Source of the DNA: Exiguobacterium sp. s193
GTDB taxonomy: Bacteria > Bacillota > Bacilli > Exiguobacteriales > Exiguobacteriaceae
DNA: 64,000 nucleotides
Direction of reading: 5' to 3'
NCBI RefSeq assembly: GCF_018618755.1
Contig: NZ_JACSMR010000002.1
Span: 248,001 to 312,000 of the forward strand
Shown here: piece by piece, positions 37,880 to 46,416 of the stretch
Position numbering within the stretch: the stretch's first letter is position 1
Layout of the letters: each line of letters begins with the position of its first letter
The notes under the pieces: model-generated
What the model was told of the DNA's origin: nothing
What the model saw: only the letters and a program-made list of their open reading frames with translations
Database searches by the model: none
Made by a program: the position numbers and the translations under genes

Positions 37880-38547
37880 TTAGTTATCTAATGCCAACAA
37901 AATTTCATATAAGGCATCAATTTGACTAACGAGCTGTTCACGTTCTGAGAATAATGTCGCGAGAGTTTCGTAAGCATCCGTAGTCGCAAGAGACGTATCG
38001 AGTACATCCAGTGCATGCTCAAACTGTTGAATCTGTTGTTCGAGTTCGTCTGCACTTAAAGACGGATGTTCCTCAGCTACTGGTGCCTGGGTGGTTCGCT
38101 TGACAGGCGCGGGTGCCGCTGATTCGACGGTTGTCCGAGCATGTCGTTTTTCGGCAGCATATTGGTAAGGGCCAGAAAACATTTCTGTCGTGTCATCTAG
38201 CCAATAGGTTTTCGAAAAGAGTCGGTTCAAGAAATAGCGGTCATGCGATATGGCGATCAGCGTTCCATCAAAGTGCTCGAGTGCTTCTTCAAGCGCCTCG
38301 CGGGATTCAATGTCGAGGTGATTCGTCGGTTCGTCAAGAATCAGGACATTGAGCGGCGAGTGGACAAGAATCGCGAGCATTAAGCGCATCTTTTCTCCAC
38401 CACTTAACGCATCAATCGGTAAGAAGACGCGTGGACCGAAAAAGAGGAAACGGGCTAACAGGGAGCGGGCTGTTCCTTCATCTGTCGAAACGTGTGAACG
38501 GAAGTAATCGATCAGTCGCTCTTCACCCGGTACGTCAACGTGTTGTG
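37880..38547 (-). pseudogene. ABC-F ATPase, C-terminal fragment (cut by a TnpB element)
   Basis: This is the 3' third of an ABC-F gene. From the element boundary the frame reads QHVDVPGEERLIDYF, then the second-domain signature LSGGEKMRLMLA, Walker B LILDEPTNHLD and the H-loop ISHDRYFLNRLF, followed by a C-terminal coiled coil (about 90 residues, DELEQQIQQFEHALDVLD). It lacks its own Walker A, which lies on the other side of the insertion. The two pieces together total 1863 nt (620 codons) in one continuous frame, so apart from the insertion the gene seems undamaged, implying a recent event. Confidence 0.88.
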
Positions 38548-38700
38548 TTGAACTACCTCCACCTACGCTTCGCTTAGAGGTGGAGGATTCCTGAGTGATC
38601 CGACCTAACGGTCGAAACCTGATCAGGCTAACCCCGTCGTCCCGACGGTTGAAGAAGCTAAGAGGCGTTCAGCTTCTTGTTTGAGGTTCAATCCTGCGTT
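38531..38700 (-). ncRNA. Predicted TnpB guide RNA (omega/reRNA) from the element's right end
   Basis: In IS200/IS605 elements TnpB uses an RNA covering the 3' end of tnpB and the right end, with the guide taken from flanking DNA. Here the minus strand has a small stem (38601-38614, CGACC-GTTA-GGTCG) and the right-end hairpin (38556-38564 with 38578-38586), ending TTCAA at 38548. The next bases, read as CACAACACGTTGACGTAC from 38547, would be the guide. Extent is estimated from the family and not measured. Confidence 0.5.
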
Positions 38701-39911
38701 CACATCCCGGTCGTGGAGGATCCCGCAACTCGGGCATGTCCATTCACGCAAGTCAAGATGTTTCACGTCTTTGTGTTGATGTCCGCAACTGGAACACAGT
38801 TGACTAGAGGCGAAGGTCTTGCCGACTTTCACGACGGTCTTCCCGTACCATTCCGCCTTATATCCGAGCATGCGGAAGAACTCCGACCAACTGACATCAG
38901 AGATGGACTTGCTCAACTTGCGTTTCTTCTGCATGTTCTTCACGTGCAAGGTCTCGATCCCGATGATGTCGTGGTTTTTGACGATCTCGGTCGACACCTT
39001 GTGCAGGAAATCGGTTCGCTTGTTGGCGATCTTCTCGTGGATGCGGGCGACCTTCCGCTTCTGCTTCTGATAGTTCTTCGCCTCGGAAAGTGTTACTTTC
39101 TTGTCCAAGGCCAACCGTTGACGACGAGAGAGTTTACGTTGCTCACGTGCCAGCTTTTTCTCAAGCGAACGGAAGTAGCGGTCATTCTTGTACACCGTGC
39201 CGTCCGACAGGATGGCGAAGTGCTTCAACCCGACATCGACGCCGACGGACGAGCCCGTCTTCGGCATTTCGTTGCTCTCCTGCTCGACGAGCAGGGAGAC
39301 GAAGTATTTTCCTGAAGCGTTACGCCGGATGGTCGCGTTCAAGATGCGACCGACGACCTGCCTCGAGTTGGCGAAACGGACCCACTTCAGCTTTGGAATT
39401 TTGATCTTGGCGCCGACGATCGAGACTTCTGGAAGTTGAGACTTACCCTGAATGTTCGTCTTATACGATTGAATAGGGTTGCACTTCGACTTGAAGCGGG
39501 GTCGTTCGTTCTGTTTCTTGAAGAAGCGGTCAAAGGCATCGGCAAGATGCTTGACGCTCGTTTGAACAGACATGCTATCGACTTCCTTCAGCCAGTCGAA
39601 CGCTTGCTTCAACGACGGGAGTTCTTTCGAACAAGACCCGTAGGACAGTCCTTTCCCTGTCGCTTTATACGTCTCATCCCACTTCGCCAAGAAGTGGTTG
39701 AAGACGAAGCGCGAACAACCGATCGTCTTCGCGATCAGGATTTCCTGCTCTTTTGTCGGATAGATTCTGAATTTGTAGGCCTTGTGTGTCAGCATGATGT
39801 TCACCTCCTTACAAAGGATATACCCGAAAGAGAGGGTGGCGATTCATCTCCCACGTTCACTATGGCTTCACCCGGATCGTTTAGAAGTGGGCGTATTCTC
39901 GCCTGATTTTG
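38548..39911 (-). mobile_element. TnpB-only IS200/IS605-family element inserted in an ABC-F gene
   Basis: A 1364-bp element carrying only tnpB (no tnpA transposase). The left end lies after TTTTTAT in the host gene and carries a small hairpin GGCG-AGAATA-CGCC (39890-39903). The right end carries a 9-bp hairpin and finishes TTCAA. There is no target duplication, as expected for peel-and-paste single-strand transposition, and excision rejoins TTTTTAT to CACAACACG, restoring the ABC-F frame exactly. A two-base CA repeat at the junction leaves the boundary uncertain by 2 nt. Mobilisation would need a TnpA supplied elsewhere. Confidence 0.88.
38623..39795 (-). CDS. tnpB: RNA-guided endonuclease TnpB
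   Basis: Compact ancestor-type relative of Cas12 that cuts DNA next to a short TAM, using a guide RNA from the element end. The 390-residue protein has the N-terminal [11 protein letters not shown] block, Ruv[17 protein letters not shown] (Asp about 187), Ruv[14 protein letters not shown] (Glu about 281), a zinc ribbon [10 protein letters not shown]...CPSCG and Ruv[15 protein letters not shown] (Asp about 362/364). All catalytic residues are present, so it looks active. ATG 39795 with AAGGAGG 7 nt upstream is preferred over an in-frame GTG at 39804. Confidence 0.93.
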   Translation of the reverse strand: MLTHKAYKFRIYPTKEQEILIAKTIGCSRFVFNHFLAKWDETYKATGKGLSYGSCSKELPSLKQAFDWLKEVDSMSVQTSVKHLADAFDRFFKKQNERPRFKSKCNPIQSYKTNIQGKSQLPEVSIVGAKIKIPKLKWVRFANSRQVVGRILNATIRRNASGKYFVSLLVEQESNEMPKTGSSVGVDVGLKHFAILSDGTVYKNDRYFRSLEKKLAREQRKLSRRQRLALDKKVTLSEAKNYQKQKRKVARIHEKIANKRTDFLHKVSTEIVKNHDIIGIETLHVKNMQKKRKLSKSISDVSWSEFFRMLGYKAEWYGKTVVKVGKTFASSQLCSSCGHQHKDVKHLDLREWTCPSCGILHDRDVNAGLNLKQEAERLLASSTVGTTGLA

Positions 39912-41106
39912 ATAAAAATCCGACCTGATTTGACGGACCACGCGTGACACGTCCATTCGTCGGCTCGAGTTGTCCAAGTAAGACACGTAATAACGTTGTT
40001 TTACCACTCCCGTTCGCACCGACGATTCCAATCCGGTCACGCGCCGCGGCTTCGAAATCGAGCGACTCGAACAACTTGCGGTTGGCAACTGAAAGCTCAA
40101 CATCCGTCAGGCGGTATACGACTTGACTGATTTGCCCTTGCGACGAAAATTGGATGTCAGGAGCCGCTTTTTCAAGAAGTGGCCGTTTGAGTCGCTCAAT
40201 TCGTTCGAGTGCCCGTTCCATCGCTTTTGCTTTTCGGAACAGTTTTTCGCTCGGAGGAGATGCTTCATTTGCCCATTGGCGCAAACGCCGAATCGCATCC
40301 TTCATTTGTTTGATTTTCTTTTGTTGTTCCGTGTAGGCGTGGAACTGTTCGAGGAGCAGGCGTTCCTTCGCGACGATGTACGCCGAGTAATTCCCGGGGT
40401 ACATCGTCAATTCGCCATCTTCAAGTTCAGCAATCAAATTGACACTCGCGTCGAGGAACACGCGATCATGTGAGACGATGATGACTGCGCCCGGATAGCT
40501 GTTTAAAAATTGTTCGAGCCATTTGATTGCTGCGAGGTCGAGGTGATTCGTCGGCTCGTCAAGAATCAACAAGTCGGGTTCCGTTAGCAGCATCCGACCG
40601 AGACAGATTTTGGTTTGTTCGCCACCACTTAATTGAGAAAAGGGACGTGTCAACAAAGTATCGAGGTGGAGGCCGTTAATCATACGCTGAACTTTCGAAT
40701 CAAGCAGGTAACCGTCCTGTCTTTCGAATTGGTCGGTCACGCGCGTATACTCGTTCAGCACGTCGTCCAGATAGTCAGCACTTGCCATTTGTTGTTCAAG
40801 CTGATGCATCGTCGTCCGTAAGGCGACGACCTGGGCAAATGCGGTCCAAAGAACATCAAGGCCCGTCAATTCTTCTGCGAACTCTGGGATTTGAGCCAAA
40901 TAACCGATGGAAAGTCCTTTTTTGAGATAAAGGGTTCCGCTGTCCGGTGTGTCGAGTTGAGCGATTAAACGCAGTAACGTTGTTTTTCCGGTTCCGTTTC
41001 GACCGATCAATCCGATGCGGTCAGCTTGTTTAAGGTAGAGCGAGACATCGGTTAAGACGGATGCTCCTCCGAATTGTTTTGTCAGGTGTTGGATGTCGCA
41101 AATCAT
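39912..41106 (-). pseudogene. ABC-F ATPase, N-terminal fragment (cut by a TnpB element)
   Basis: The 5' two thirds of the gene: first ATPase domain with Walker A GRNGTGKTTLL (about 36), signature LSGGEQTKICLGR, Walker B LILDEPTNHLDL and SHDRVFLD, then the charged interdomain linker helices (about 230-310) typical of ABC-F proteins, then the second domain up to its Walker A GANGSGKTTLLR. The frame runs 14 codons into the element and stops. ABC-F proteins act on the ribosome, several giving resistance to lincosamides, streptogramin A or pleuromutilins; the leader upstream supports that type. ATG 41106 follows GAAAGGAAG. The fragment alone should not be functional. Confidence 0.88.
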
Positions 41107-41133
41107 GATCAATAACTTCCTTTCATGCGCATC

Positions 41134-41166
41134 AAAAAACGGAGAACGCAAATAGCGCTCTCCGTT
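41134..41166 (-). terminator. Attenuator terminator in the ABC-F leader
   Basis: On the minus strand AACGGAGAGCGC pairs with GCGTTCTCCGTT (12 bp, one G-T) and runs into T6, only 28 nt before the ABC-F start codon and after the leader peptide. A terminator between promoter and gene implies premature termination under non-inducing conditions. Confidence 0.85.
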
Positions 41167-41234
41167 TACCGTAAAAGGTGCGCTTTGCTTTATTTTTCAG
41201 ATGGATGTTCCTAAGAAAAGGGCAGACTCGTCCC

Positions 41235-41315
41235 TTAGAACGCCATTCCATGAAAAATCGCGCGCAACAGATAAAGTTGTTCCATCAACCAATGCTTACA
41301 CGCAGCAAAACCCAT
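41235..41315 (-). CDS. Leader peptide of the ABC-F attenuator (26 residues)
   Basis: A short frame from ATG 41315 to TAA with a strong AAGGTGG ribosome site at good spacing; it begins MGFAACKHWLMEQ and ends HGMAF. It lies between the putative promoter region and the attenuator terminator. Antibiotic-responsive ABC-F genes in Bacillales (vmlR, lmo0919) have the same arrangement: drug-stalled ribosomes on the leader peptide favour antitermination. Its own sequence is not recognised. Confidence 0.75.
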   Translation of the reverse strand: MGFAACKHWLMEQLYLLRAIFHGMAF

Positions 41316-41345
41316 CTTCTACACCACCTTTTCGTTTCGATAAAG

Positions 41346-41369
41346 CCAGTTTATCATATGTTAAACTGG
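41346..41369 (-). other. Inverted repeat between ypuA and the ABC-F leader
   Basis: An 8-bp perfect stem (CCAGTTTA / TAAACTGG) with TATGAT in its loop on the minus strand, followed by CTTTAT. It could be a weak terminator for ypuA, or the TATGAT could be the -10 of the leader promoter. The sequence does not decide. Confidence 0.5.
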
Positions 41370-41387
41370 AAATGATACCGTTGTCAG

Positions 41388-42269
41388 TTACTTGAACAGT
41401 CCGGAAATGGATTTAAAGAAATTACTTAGACCGTCAAACAATTTTGCGAAAAACCCTTTCGTCTCTTCCGAGGTTGCGAATGCTTGAATATCTTGACCGG
41501 CACCCTTTAATCCGGTCTCGATTTGTCCCCAGTTCAAGTTTGCTTTCTCCATTTGACTGAACAATGACGTCAACCGGTCCATTTGGGCATCTGACAATTG
41601 AATGTTGTTATTTTGAATGACTTGGATGATGACATTCTCGATATCGACCTTGGTTTCCGGCTTTTGTTTTGCAATCTCTGCTTTGATTTCATTCATCAGT
41701 TCAGCGACTTTGTCTGTCCCGACCGTTTTTCCGACATCGGAAGTGACCGATAGTTCTTGTTGGGCTAAATCTTTGCGTTCATCCGTCAATTTAATACCGG
41801 TTTCAGCCGACGTTTGATCGTATGCTTTCATGATTCCCGTCAAAGCAGAGGTTCCGGTAACTTTATAAGGCGAAGTAATCGTGATGTCGGCGTCCGTCAC
41901 ACCCGCTGTGACGAGGGCGTTCAAATACATGTCCTTTGTGACCCAGGTAATGTTTTCGGTTGCGACAGATAATCCGTCTCCTTTTTCAGCGAGTTCAATT
42001 TTTGCGGAAGAGTACATGTTGCCGCCGAGTTGAGATTGGGGAACGTTCTTACCTAAATATTTTTCTTCATCTGCCGCCGTTGCGATGACGGGCGTAATGC
42101 CTTCCGGCGCATTCAATCGGGCGAGCACCCAGGCTTTGTCTTTTGCACCGAGCGATTCACCAAGCGTGATGATCGTTTTATCGACGACTTGTTCTGCTGA
42201 AGCAGCAGTCGGGAGAAGTAAGCTTGTCGCTAACAGCGTTGTTGTCATGATTTTTGTTGCTTTATTCAT
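41388..42269 (-). CDS. ypuA: DUF1002 exported protein (YpuA-like)
   Basis: A 293-residue protein with a signal peptide (cleavage after AASAEQ), a DUF1002 core starting VVDKTIITLGESLGAKDK and including VTAGVTDADITITSPYKVTGTSALTGIMKAY, and a C-terminal amphipathic helical region. Start ATG 42269 has GGAGGAT 8 nt upstream. In B. subtilis YpuA is linked to the cell envelope stress regulons; biochemical function is unknown. It is divergent from the tenA riboswitch. Confidence 0.87.
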   Translation of the reverse strand: MNKATKIMTTTLLATSLLLPTAASAEQVVDKTIITLGESLGAKDKAWVLARLNAPEGITPVIATAADEEKYLGKNVPQSQLGGNMYSSAKIELAEKGDGLSVATENITWVTKDMYLNALVTAGVTDADITITSPYKVTGTSALTGIMKAYDQTSAETGIKLTDERKDLAQQELSVTSDVGKTVGTDKVAELMNEIKAEIAKQKPETKVDIENVIIQVIQNNNIQLSDAQMDRLTSLFSQMEKANLNWGQIETGLKGAGQDIQAFATSEETKGFFAKLFDGLSNFFKSISGLFK

Positions 42270-42460
42270 AGTAGGAATCCTCCGAGTATAGTAGATAGTA
42301 TCAGGTACTAATCCTATTGTAAGTGACGTGTTCCAGAACGGAATCGGTCTTGAGGCGGAACGGACCACTGACCTCTTGTCCCTTACAGTATACTAAATTT
42401 TTCCTGAAATACGGACTGTCTGACTGAAAAAGTGGTATAATTGAACAAGAATTAAATAAT

Positions 42461-42573
42461 GACCACTAGGGGAGTCGGTAGGCCGACTGAGACGACGAAG
42501 ACGTTCGGACCCTTTGAACCTGATTAAGTTTGGACTTACGGAGGGAAGTGGCGTGAACGTCTCTTTTGTGGTC
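42461..42573 (+). promoter_or_regulatory. TPP riboswitch (THI element)
   Basis: Conserved blocks ACTAGGGGAGTCG (42465), CTGAGA (42486), GACCCTTTGAACCTGAT (42518) and GGAGGGAAGTGG (42540) are in the right order and spacing. The outer stem can extend as GACCAC (42461-42466) with GTGGTC (42568-42573). TATAAT at 42435-42440 is a likely -10. It controls tenA. Confidence 0.95.
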
Positions 42574-42579
42574 TTTTCA

Positions 42580-42613
42580 CGTCATGCCCTGTTCGTAGGG
42601 TGTGGCGTTTTTT
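42580..42613 (+). terminator. Expression-platform terminator of the TPP riboswitch
   Basis: CGTCATGCCCT (42580-42590) pairs with AGGGTGTGGCG (42597-42607) with some G-T pairs, followed by a T6 run. Thiamine diphosphate binding should favour this hairpin and shut off tenA. Confidence 0.85.
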
Positions 42614-42637
42614 GATTTAACAAAAGGGGGAATTAGG

Positions 42638-43339
42638 ATGAAATTCAGTCAAGAGATTCGGGAAGCCGCAAAAACGTATTGGGACAGCAGCTTTACCCAT
42701 CCATTTGTCACGGGGATTGGTGACGGGACGTTACCGCTCGAAAAATTTCGACATTATGTCATGCAAGATGCGTATTACTTAAAACATTTCGCAAAAATTC
42801 AAGCCCGGGCCGCCTCCAAAGCAACGGATTTCGCGACGATCGCCGAACTCGCGGAACATGCGACGTCGACATATGCGGCTGAGCTGTCGCTCCACCAGTC
42901 TTTTTTCGAACCGCTTGCTATCACGGAAGCAGACTTAGCAACGTTCGAACCGGCACCGACTGCTTATGCCTATGTCTCGCATATGCATCATGCGAGTGAG
43001 GGGACGCTTGGTGAGACGATTGCAGCGATATTACCCTGTTACTGGCTCTATTATGAGGTCGGACAACAACTGTTGACGAAGTCACCGGCGTCACCGGTGT
43101 ATCAGCAGTGGATTGCAACATACAGTTCAGAATGGTTCGAACGGGTCGTCTTTGAACAAGTCGACCGTCTCGATGCATTGGCGGCGCAAGCGACTGAAGC
43201 AGAACGGGAACGGATGAAACAACATTTTGTCAAAAGTTGTTATTACGAATTACTCTTCTGGGAAATGGGCTGGACGGAAGAGACGTTTGAACGTGTTTTT
43301 ACACGGGTTACAGGTCAAGCAAAAGTGACGAAACCATAA
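42638..43339 (+). CDS. tenA: Aminopyrimidine aminohydrolase / thiaminase II
   Basis: Hydrolyses degraded thiamine pyrimidines so they can be salvaged. The 233-residue helical protein has TGIGDGTLPLEKFRHYVMQDAYYL, HHASEGTLGETIAAILPCYWLYYEVG (catalytic Cys) and the C-terminal SCYYELLFWEMGW Glu motif. AAAGGGGGAA precedes ATG 42638. It is a single gene under the TPP riboswitch; other thiamine genes are not in the window. Confidence 0.95.
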   Translation: MKFSQEIREAAKTYWDSSFTHPFVTGIGDGTLPLEKFRHYVMQDAYYLKHFAKIQARAASKATDFATIAELAEHATSTYAAELSLHQSFFEPLAITEADLATFEPAPTAYAYVSHMHHASEGTLGETIAAILPCYWLYYEVGQQLLTKSPASPVYQQWIATYSSEWFERVVFEQVDRLDALAAQATEAERERMKQHFVKSCYYELLFWEMGWTEETFERVFTRVTGQAKVTKP

Positions 43340-43389
43340 TTGCAAGTTTGGCCGCGATCTATCAGCGCGATCAGACAGCAGACCGCACA

Positions 43390-43447
43390 AAACCTGAGCA
43401 ATTCTCATCTTTCGTAAAGAAAGTCATGACAATCGCTCAGGTTTTTT
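43390..43447 (+). terminator. Bidirectional terminator between tenA and spo0M
   Basis: AACCTGAGC pairs with GCTCAGGTT across an inner imperfect stem; T6 follows on the plus strand and T4 on the minus strand. Confidence 0.85.
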
Positions 43448-43488
43448 GTGGATGGATTACAGGCATGATGAAGATTATGGCAAGGGAA

Positions 43489-44262
43489 TCAGCTGTACCG
43501 CTCAATCAAATCGTTCAATTGCTGTTTGACAGCCGCCCGGTCCATCAAGTCCTGATTCGTTAGCGATAACTTCGCCATCGTCTCATCCGCACCCGCCATC
43601 TCACTGAAAAGCGAACCTAAGTCATGGGCACGACGGTCAATTTGCAGGATGATGTCGATGCCGTCACGGTCTTGGAGCATGATGATTTCGACTTCATCGA
43701 GTTTATGGGCGAAGTACGTATTACGAGCCGAATACTCCAGTTCTTGGGCGATCGGTAAATCCTTCCGATAACGCCCGGGAAGTTTTTCCGTGTCGGCTTT
43801 CTTGAGTCGGAAGCCAAGTTCTTCCATCGCTTCTAAGATGACGGATTGGAGGTCATTGGCTTGGACGATGATGGCATCCCGGTCTGACGGATCGACCGCT
43901 TGGGCGATATCTAAACCCGTTTCGATCCATGACTTCGATTGACTGACCGATAGCGGCGTATTAAACGGCACTTGAAGCGTAAACGGAATTTCGCGTTCGA
44001 CACCTGCTTCAATCGTAAAGGCGGCTTCATTTAGCGAAAAACGATCGAGTGTGAACGTCGTAAATGTCGTGCTGTCCCTGACTTCTTCTTTATATTGTGT
44101 ATTAAACGCCAAATAGATCCGATCGATTTCTTGGTCGACATTGCCGCCTTTAATATGGACGGTCCCGTGAATCTGTCCGCCGGGCTCACAGCGTTCGCTG
44201 TCGAGTCGTGTGTCGACTGTTGCTGCACCGATTCCGATTTGTGATAAAAGTTTTTTGAACAT
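43489..44262 (-). CDS. spo0M: Sporulation-control protein Spo0M (arrestin-like)
   Basis: The 257-residue protein starts MFKKLLSQIGIGAATVDTRLD, continues with PGGQIHGTVHIKGGNVDQEIDRIYLAF and is Spo0M-like over its full length, with an arrestin-type beta sandwich and an acidic C-terminal region. In B. subtilis Spo0M influences Spo0A-dependent development and cell division through an unclear mechanism. AAAGGAGGAAC precedes ATG 44262. Its presence beside a retained spo0A in an apparent non-sporulator suggests a vegetative role. Confidence 0.92.
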   Translation of the reverse strand: MFKKLLSQIGIGAATVDTRLDSERCEPGGQIHGTVHIKGGNVDQEIDRIYLAFNTQYKEEVRDSTTFTTFTLDRFSLNEAAFTIEAGVEREIPFTLQVPFNTPLSVSQSKSWIETGLDIAQAVDPSDRDAIIVQANDLQSVILEAMEELGFRLKKADTEKLPGRYRKDLPIAQELEYSARNTYFAHKLDEVEIIMLQDRDGIDIILQIDRRAHDLGSLFSEMAGADETMAKLSLTNQDLMDRAAVKQQLNDLIERYS

Positions 44263-44360
44263 CGTTAGTTCCTCCTTTAATGATGAAGCTACCTTACTTG
44301 TCGAATAGGGCGGAATTTGCTACAGTTTCGAAAGAACAATCAGAAAAGGACGGGACTACA

Positions 44361-45545
44361 GTGGAACTACATCAAGTAAAAGAAATACTCAGTCAAAAAA
44401 TCGAGGCTTCTACTCTCGTGCATGCAACGATTAGTGGTCCGCGCCAAAAGTCAAATGATCTTCGAAGAATCAAACTAAAACCGATTCTACTGAAAGATAC
44501 GTATGCAATCCAATTAGAGTTTCAATATGAACGGATAATTAAACATGAAAATTTGTCGATCGACGAATTTTTAGCCCGACTCGACGCATTGATGGAAGAA
44601 TTCCGTCAATTTTTATTCCGCTTCGAGACGGAAGAAGTCCAGTTCCAGTTATCAAAAAAAATGAAAGTCTCTTTAAAAACTACGCAACAGTCACCACTTC
44701 AAGCAGAACTGTCGCATAACCGTAAAAAAAGTCATCTCCTTGAAGACGGAGTCGCAGTACCGTTTTTAGTCCGGCTCGGTGTCATGACGGAAGACGGGCA
44801 AGTCAAACGGCAAAAGTACGATAAATTTAAACAAATCAATCGGTTCCTCGAGTTCGTCGAAGATAGTATTTCCGCATTACCGACTGACCGGACGCTACGG
44901 ATTCTTGATTTTGGATGCGGAAAATCGTATTTGACGTTTGCTTTGTATCATTACTTGAGTGTCGTCAAAGGTTTTGACTTGAAAGTGACCGGACTTGATC
45001 TCAAAAAAGAAGTCATCGAAGAGTGTACAGCGATTGCCCGCGATCTCGACTATACGAATCTAGAGTTCCGTGTCGGTGACGTCCATGATTATAACGAGGA
45101 TACAGAGGTCGACTTAATGGTGACGCTTCATGCGTGTGACGTTGCGACGGATGTCGCCCTGGCCCGAGCCGTTGATTGGAATGCGTCTGTCATTCTGAGT
45201 GTTCCTTGTTGTCAAAAAGAACTCAATCGTCAACTTGATTGCTCTCCACTCGACGTCATGTTGCAACACGGGTTGATTCAAGAGAAGTTCGCTTCGCTTG
45301 CGACGGATTCAATCCGTGCTGAAATCTTGACGCTCGTCGGTTACGAGACACAACTGCTTGAGTTCATTGATTTAGAGCATACACCAAAAAATGTCTTGAT
45401 TCGTGCATATAAAAATGATCGTCAGCCGACGGAAGAAAAAATTGATCGTTACGTCGCCTTCCGTGATCTACTACATGCGAAACCATATTTGGCGCAAGAA
45501 TTAAGCGGCAGACTTGGACAGATTTCGTCTAAACTCGTACAATAA
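44361..45545 (+). CDS. Class I SAM-dependent methyltransferase
   Basis: A 394-residue protein with an N-terminal domain of about 165 residues without a recognised motif and a C-terminal Rossmann methyltransferase domain: SAM loop [40 protein letters not shown], and the [15 protein letters not shown] and [13 protein letters not shown] blocks typical of the Methyltransf_32-type family. GTG 44361 is preferred (AAAGGA 9 nt upstream); an in-frame ATG at 44280 would add 27 residues but has no ribosome site and lies in the divergent promoter region. Substrate unknown; an RNA or protein target is possible. Confidence 0.8.
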   Translation: MELHQVKEILSQKIEASTLVHATISGPRQKSNDLRRIKLKPILLKDTYAIQLEFQYERIIKHENLSIDEFLARLDALMEEFRQFLFRFETEEVQFQLSKKMKVSLKTTQQSPLQAELSHNRKKSHLLEDGVAVPFLVRLGVMTEDGQVKRQKYDKFKQINRFLEFVEDSISALPTDRTLRILDFGCGKSYLTFALYHYLSVVKGFDLKVTGLDLKKEVIEECTAIARDLDYTNLEFRVGDVHDYNEDTEVDLMVTLHACDVATDVALARAVDWNASVILSVPCCQKELNRQLDCSPLDVMLQHGLIQEKFASLATDSIRAEILTLVGYETQLLEFIDLEHTPKNVLIRAYKNDRQPTEEKIDRYVAFRDLLHAKPYLAQELSGRLGQISSKLVQ

Positions 45546-45577
45546 GAAAGAGAACGAATAAGGGAGGAATTAGACCG

Positions 45578-46003
45578 ATGGATTTCCAAATGTATTTTGA
45601 AGACGTCGTCCAGACAGCACGCAAAGAAGCGGCGGCTGCTGGTTTTGAAGAATTAACGACAGCTGAAAGCGTCGATGACGCGATGAAGCGTGAAGGATTG
45701 ACACTTGTCCTCGTCAACTCAGTATGTGGATGTGCCGGTGGGATCGCTCGCCCAGCAGCTGCTTACGTCAATCGAATGGAAGGCGTTAAGCCGGATCATT
45801 TCGTAACAGTGTTCGCGGGACAAGACCGTGAAGCAACGGACCGGGCACGTGAGTACTTTGAAGGGTATCCACCTTCATCACCCTCATTTGCGTTGATGCA
45901 AGATGGCAACATTCTCTCGATGGTTGAGCGTTTCGATATCGAATCGTTTACAGCAGAAGAAGTTGTTGAAAAATTAGAATCATTGATTGAAATTTACGCA
46001 TAA
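45578..46003 (+). CDS. Bacilliredoxin (BrxA/BrxB family)
   Basis: Thiol-disulfide protein that removes bacillithiol from bacillithiolated proteins. The 141-residue protein has the thioredoxin-like fold and the family CGC motif in [17 protein letters not shown], plus [21 protein letters not shown] and [18 protein letters not shown] precedes ATG 45578. It is B. subtilis YphP/YqiW-like; which paralogue is not clear. Confidence 0.93.
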   Translation: MDFQMYFEDVVQTARKEAAAAGFEELTTAESVDDAMKREGLTLVLVNSVCGCAGGIARPAAAYVNRMEGVKPDHFVTVFAGQDREATDRAREYFEGYPPSSPSFALMQDGNILSMVERFDIESFTAEEVVEKLESLIEIYA

Positions 46004-46011
46004 GTGAATCA

Positions 46012-46049
46012 ACGGGAGCCGTGTTTCTTAATTGAAATACGGCTCCCGT
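46012..46049 (+). terminator. Terminator hairpin after the bacilliredoxin, upstream of the repeat
   Basis: ACGGGAGCCGT-GTTTC pairs with GAAAT-ACGGCTCCCGT around TTAATT. No T run follows: the repeat begins 2 nt later. A near-copy of its inner part lies on the other side of the repeat. Confidence 0.65.
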
Positions 46050-46050
46050 G

Positions 46051-46410
46051 TGTATACAAACGCTTATGAAGAGTGAATATGCTATATATCTAAGTGCAAT
46101 CAGTTCGCGCTTCCCTGTCTCGCCTCGTCTTCAAAGCGGCAGGGTCGCGACCGATTGCTTTTCGCTTAAAAAGCGATTCGAGACGGATTGCGCTTTAAAC
46201 CGTCTGCATGCCCGGCTTCCCGTCACGGTATTACCTAAAAAGCGTCACGTTTCGTTGACTCCTACGGGGAAAAGTGCGTTTTTAACGCACTTTCAGAGGC
46301 AGGCAAGACCCTGCTCGTTGTCCGTTAGGACGAAGGAGCAACGGCTTGCGCCTCGCCCGAGGAAAGCAACGAAAAAAACGCTTTTATCGCCCGATAGCAC
46401 TTTGTCTACA
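46051..46410 (+). repeat. Terminator-nested repeat, copy 1 (MITE-like, 360 bp)
   Basis: Bounded by inverted termini TGTATACAA (46051-46059) and TTGTCTACA (46402-46410). The right half (46232-46410) is about 95% identical by eye to an inverted copy at 50260-50440; the left half is more diverged and about 40 nt longer here. It holds a perfect hairpin (46271-46280 with 46284-46293) and a region where GAGGC and GCCTC enclose GTCC-GTTA-GGAC, so a transcript would be highly structured. A 127-codon open frame crosses it but has no ribosome site and is interrupted in the other copy, so it is not called a gene. Confidence 0.85.
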
Positions 46411-46416
46411 GTCTGG

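Noticed and set aside
38677-39315. Plus-strand open frame of 212 codons opposite tnpB
   Set aside because: Antisense shadow of tnpB without a ribosome site; the minus-strand protein is clearly TnpB.
41346-41369. Confident promoter call for the ABC-F leader
   Set aside because: TATGAT fits a -10, but no convincing -35 was found and the inverted repeat could be a terminator; left as an undecided feature.
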